A stretch of DNA of 5,189 nucleotides, taken from positions 1-5,189 of the forward strand of contig USNC01000123.1 of NCBI GenBank assembly GCA_900555915.1, in the 5' to 3' direction. Of this stretch, positions 4,472 to 5,189 are shown one piece after another (within the stretch, counting starts at the first letter, position 1; each line of letters begins with the position of its first letter). The position numbers were made by a program, and so were the translations under genes. The DNA is from an uncultured Porphyromonadaceae bacterium (GTDB taxonomy: Bacteria; Bacteroidota; Bacteroidia; Bacteroidales; Muribaculaceae). The notes under the pieces are model-generated. The model searched no databases, was not told the DNA's origin, and worked only from the letters and a program-made list of their open reading frames with translations.

Positions 4472-5141
4472 ATGAGATATCGAATATCAATCCTGGCGTT
4501 GGCATTCTGTCATGCCGTGGCGTTTGAAGCGGCCGGCATGGCGCTGCCCGACAGCGTCGCCGCCGATTCCACGGCAGTTGTCAGAAAAGGCTATGCGGTA
4601 ACTGGAACTGTGACCGACCGCAAGGGGCAGCCGCTCATCGGTGCAAATGTGGCTGTCAAAGATGATCCCAAGCGGGGCACTGTCACAGATATTGACGGAA
4701 ATTTCACTCTGGGAGGAGTGGATGTCGGCACTGTGCTGCATATATCCTACGTAGGCTACAGGCCGGAGGATATAGTGGTCAAGCCCGGCAGAAGCAACTA
4801 TGCCATAGTTATGAAAATAGACCGGGCGCTCCTCGATGAAGTCGTAGTGGTTGGATATGCCACCCGGCGGAAGATAGATCTTACAGGGGCTGTGTCTTCG
4901 GTCGATGCGGATGCGCTTGAAGACCGGCCTTTGACAAATGTCACAAACGCTCTCGCCGGGCTTGCGGCTGGTCTCTCAGTTACAAATTCGGGTGGCAACA
5001 CCCCGGGATATGAGTCTCAGAGCATCGTTGTCCGCGGGCAGGGCACGCTCAACGATGCGTCTCCTCTCGTGGTGGTGGATGGCATGACCGGCATCGCACT
5101 CAGCGACATAAATCCTCAGGACATTCAGAACATATCAGTGC
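4472..5141 (+). CDS. SusC/RagA-type TonB-dependent outer-membrane transporter, N-terminal part only
   Basis: The first 223 residues of a protein that is normally about 1000 residues; the gene runs off the genomic part of the window. SusC-type proteins form outer-membrane barrels that import glycans or other oligomers with a SusD lipoprotein partner, powered by TonB. Residues 1-24 form a signal peptide. A carboxypeptidase-D-regulatory-like domain covers about 41-115 (YAVTGTVTDRKGQPLIGANV, then TDIDGNFTL and ISYVGYR). LLDEVVVVGYATRRKIDLTGAVS (about 120-142; shown here only as a family signature) is the SusC TonB-box/linker region. The plug domain begins at about 150 (NVTNALAGLAAGLSV, then VVRGQGTLNDASPLVVVDG) and reaches NISV at residue 223. 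The next conserved block of the family (LKDA and onward) is lost. ATG 4472 lies in an A-rich context (GAAAATAA before ATG) without a Shine-Dalgarno, as is normal in this phylum. A SusD gene would be expected downstream, outside the window. The substrate cannot be inferred. Confidence 0.92.
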
Positions 5142-5189
5142 CTGTCTCTTATACACATCTCCGAGCCCACGAGACACTGAGCGATCTCG
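5142..5189 (+). other. Nextera sequencing adapter read-through, not genomic
   Basis: Positions 5142-5160 are CTGTCTCTTATACACATCT, the 19-bp Tn5 mosaic end used in Nextera libraries; 5161-5175 are CCGAGCCCACGAGAC, the adjoining read-2 adapter; 5176-5183 (ACTGAGCG) occupy the 8-base i7 index position; 5184-5189 (ATCTCG) start the flow-cell P7 sequence. The order and lengths fit exactly. In the SusC frame this translates as PVSYTHLRAHETLSDL, the familiar database artefact peptide. Genomic sequence ends at 5141, or one or two bases either side if the junction bases coincide. Confidence 0.98.

Noticed and set aside
4236..4475. 79-residue plus-strand open frame spanning the intergenic region
   Set aside because: It runs through the 21-bp hairpin and the SusC promoter, which explain this DNA better.
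1..5189. CRISPR array, tRNA, rRNA, insertion-sequence ends or toxin-antitoxin genes
   Set aside because: No regularly spaced repeats, cloverleaf-like segments, transposase motifs or small paired genes were seen on either strand. The Tn5 mosaic end at 5142 is a library adapter and not a resident transposon.

Overview
The window looks like a piece of a Bacteroidales genome (phylum Bacteroidota; possibly Muribaculaceae-like, but family rank is a guess), probably a contig from short-read sequencing. The evidence is the gene content (SusC-type TonB-dependent transporter start, LytTR regulator with a LytS/YehU-type kinase, coiled-coil lipoprotein, stand-alone alanyl-tRNA editing protein), the lack of Shine-Dalgarno sequences with A-rich start contexts, and promoters of the Bacteroides type (TTTG, about 19-21 nt, TAnnTTTG).

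Layout. Positions 1-171 are AT-rich and hold a strong hairpin (7-51) and one weak promoter-like box, but no gene I can support. At 172-386 lies a decayed fragment of an NADPH-dependent FMN reductase/flavodoxin-like gene whose conserved core is readable only by changing frame. It is followed at 393-980 by the N-terminal third or so of a membrane-bound 4Fe-4S protein (NapH-like), cut off near 890 and joined to unrelated sequence. These two neighbouring broken redox genes are either real gene decay plus a deletion or an assembly join. At 1014-1481 is an intact AlaX-like tRNA-editing protein. Convergent to it, on the minus strand, is a two-gene operon: membrane histidine kinase (3257-2229) followed with zero gap by its LytTR response regulator (2228-1533). 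Divergent from the kinase is a coiled-coil lipoprotein (3389-4255) resembling the Bacteroidales Cbp1-type collagen-binding adhesins. The shared intergenic region contains two copies of ATTGACAnATTC exactly 21 bp apart, the spacing expected for a LytTR-dimer site, just upstream of the lipoprotein promoter. A perfect 21-bp stem (4297-4350) follows the lipoprotein, and immediately after it a consensus promoter drives a SusC-like outer-membrane transporter gene (from 4472), of which only the signal peptide, carboxypeptidase-D-like domain, TonB-box region and start of the plug are present.

The last 48 bases (5142-5189) are not genomic. They are Nextera transposon mosaic end, adapter, an 8-base index and the start of the flow-cell sequence. 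Read in the SusC frame they give the artefact peptide containing SYTHLRAHET. The genomic sequence therefore ends at about 5141.

How the genes may work together: the kinase/regulator pair plausibly controls the divergent lipoprotein gene and possibly itself; the SusC-like gene has its own promoter and terminator insulation; the AlaX-like gene is an independent housekeeping gene. I did not find a convincing new biological system. The points most worth checking are the artefactual end, the broken redox pair and the 21-bp-spaced repeats in the divergent regulatory region.
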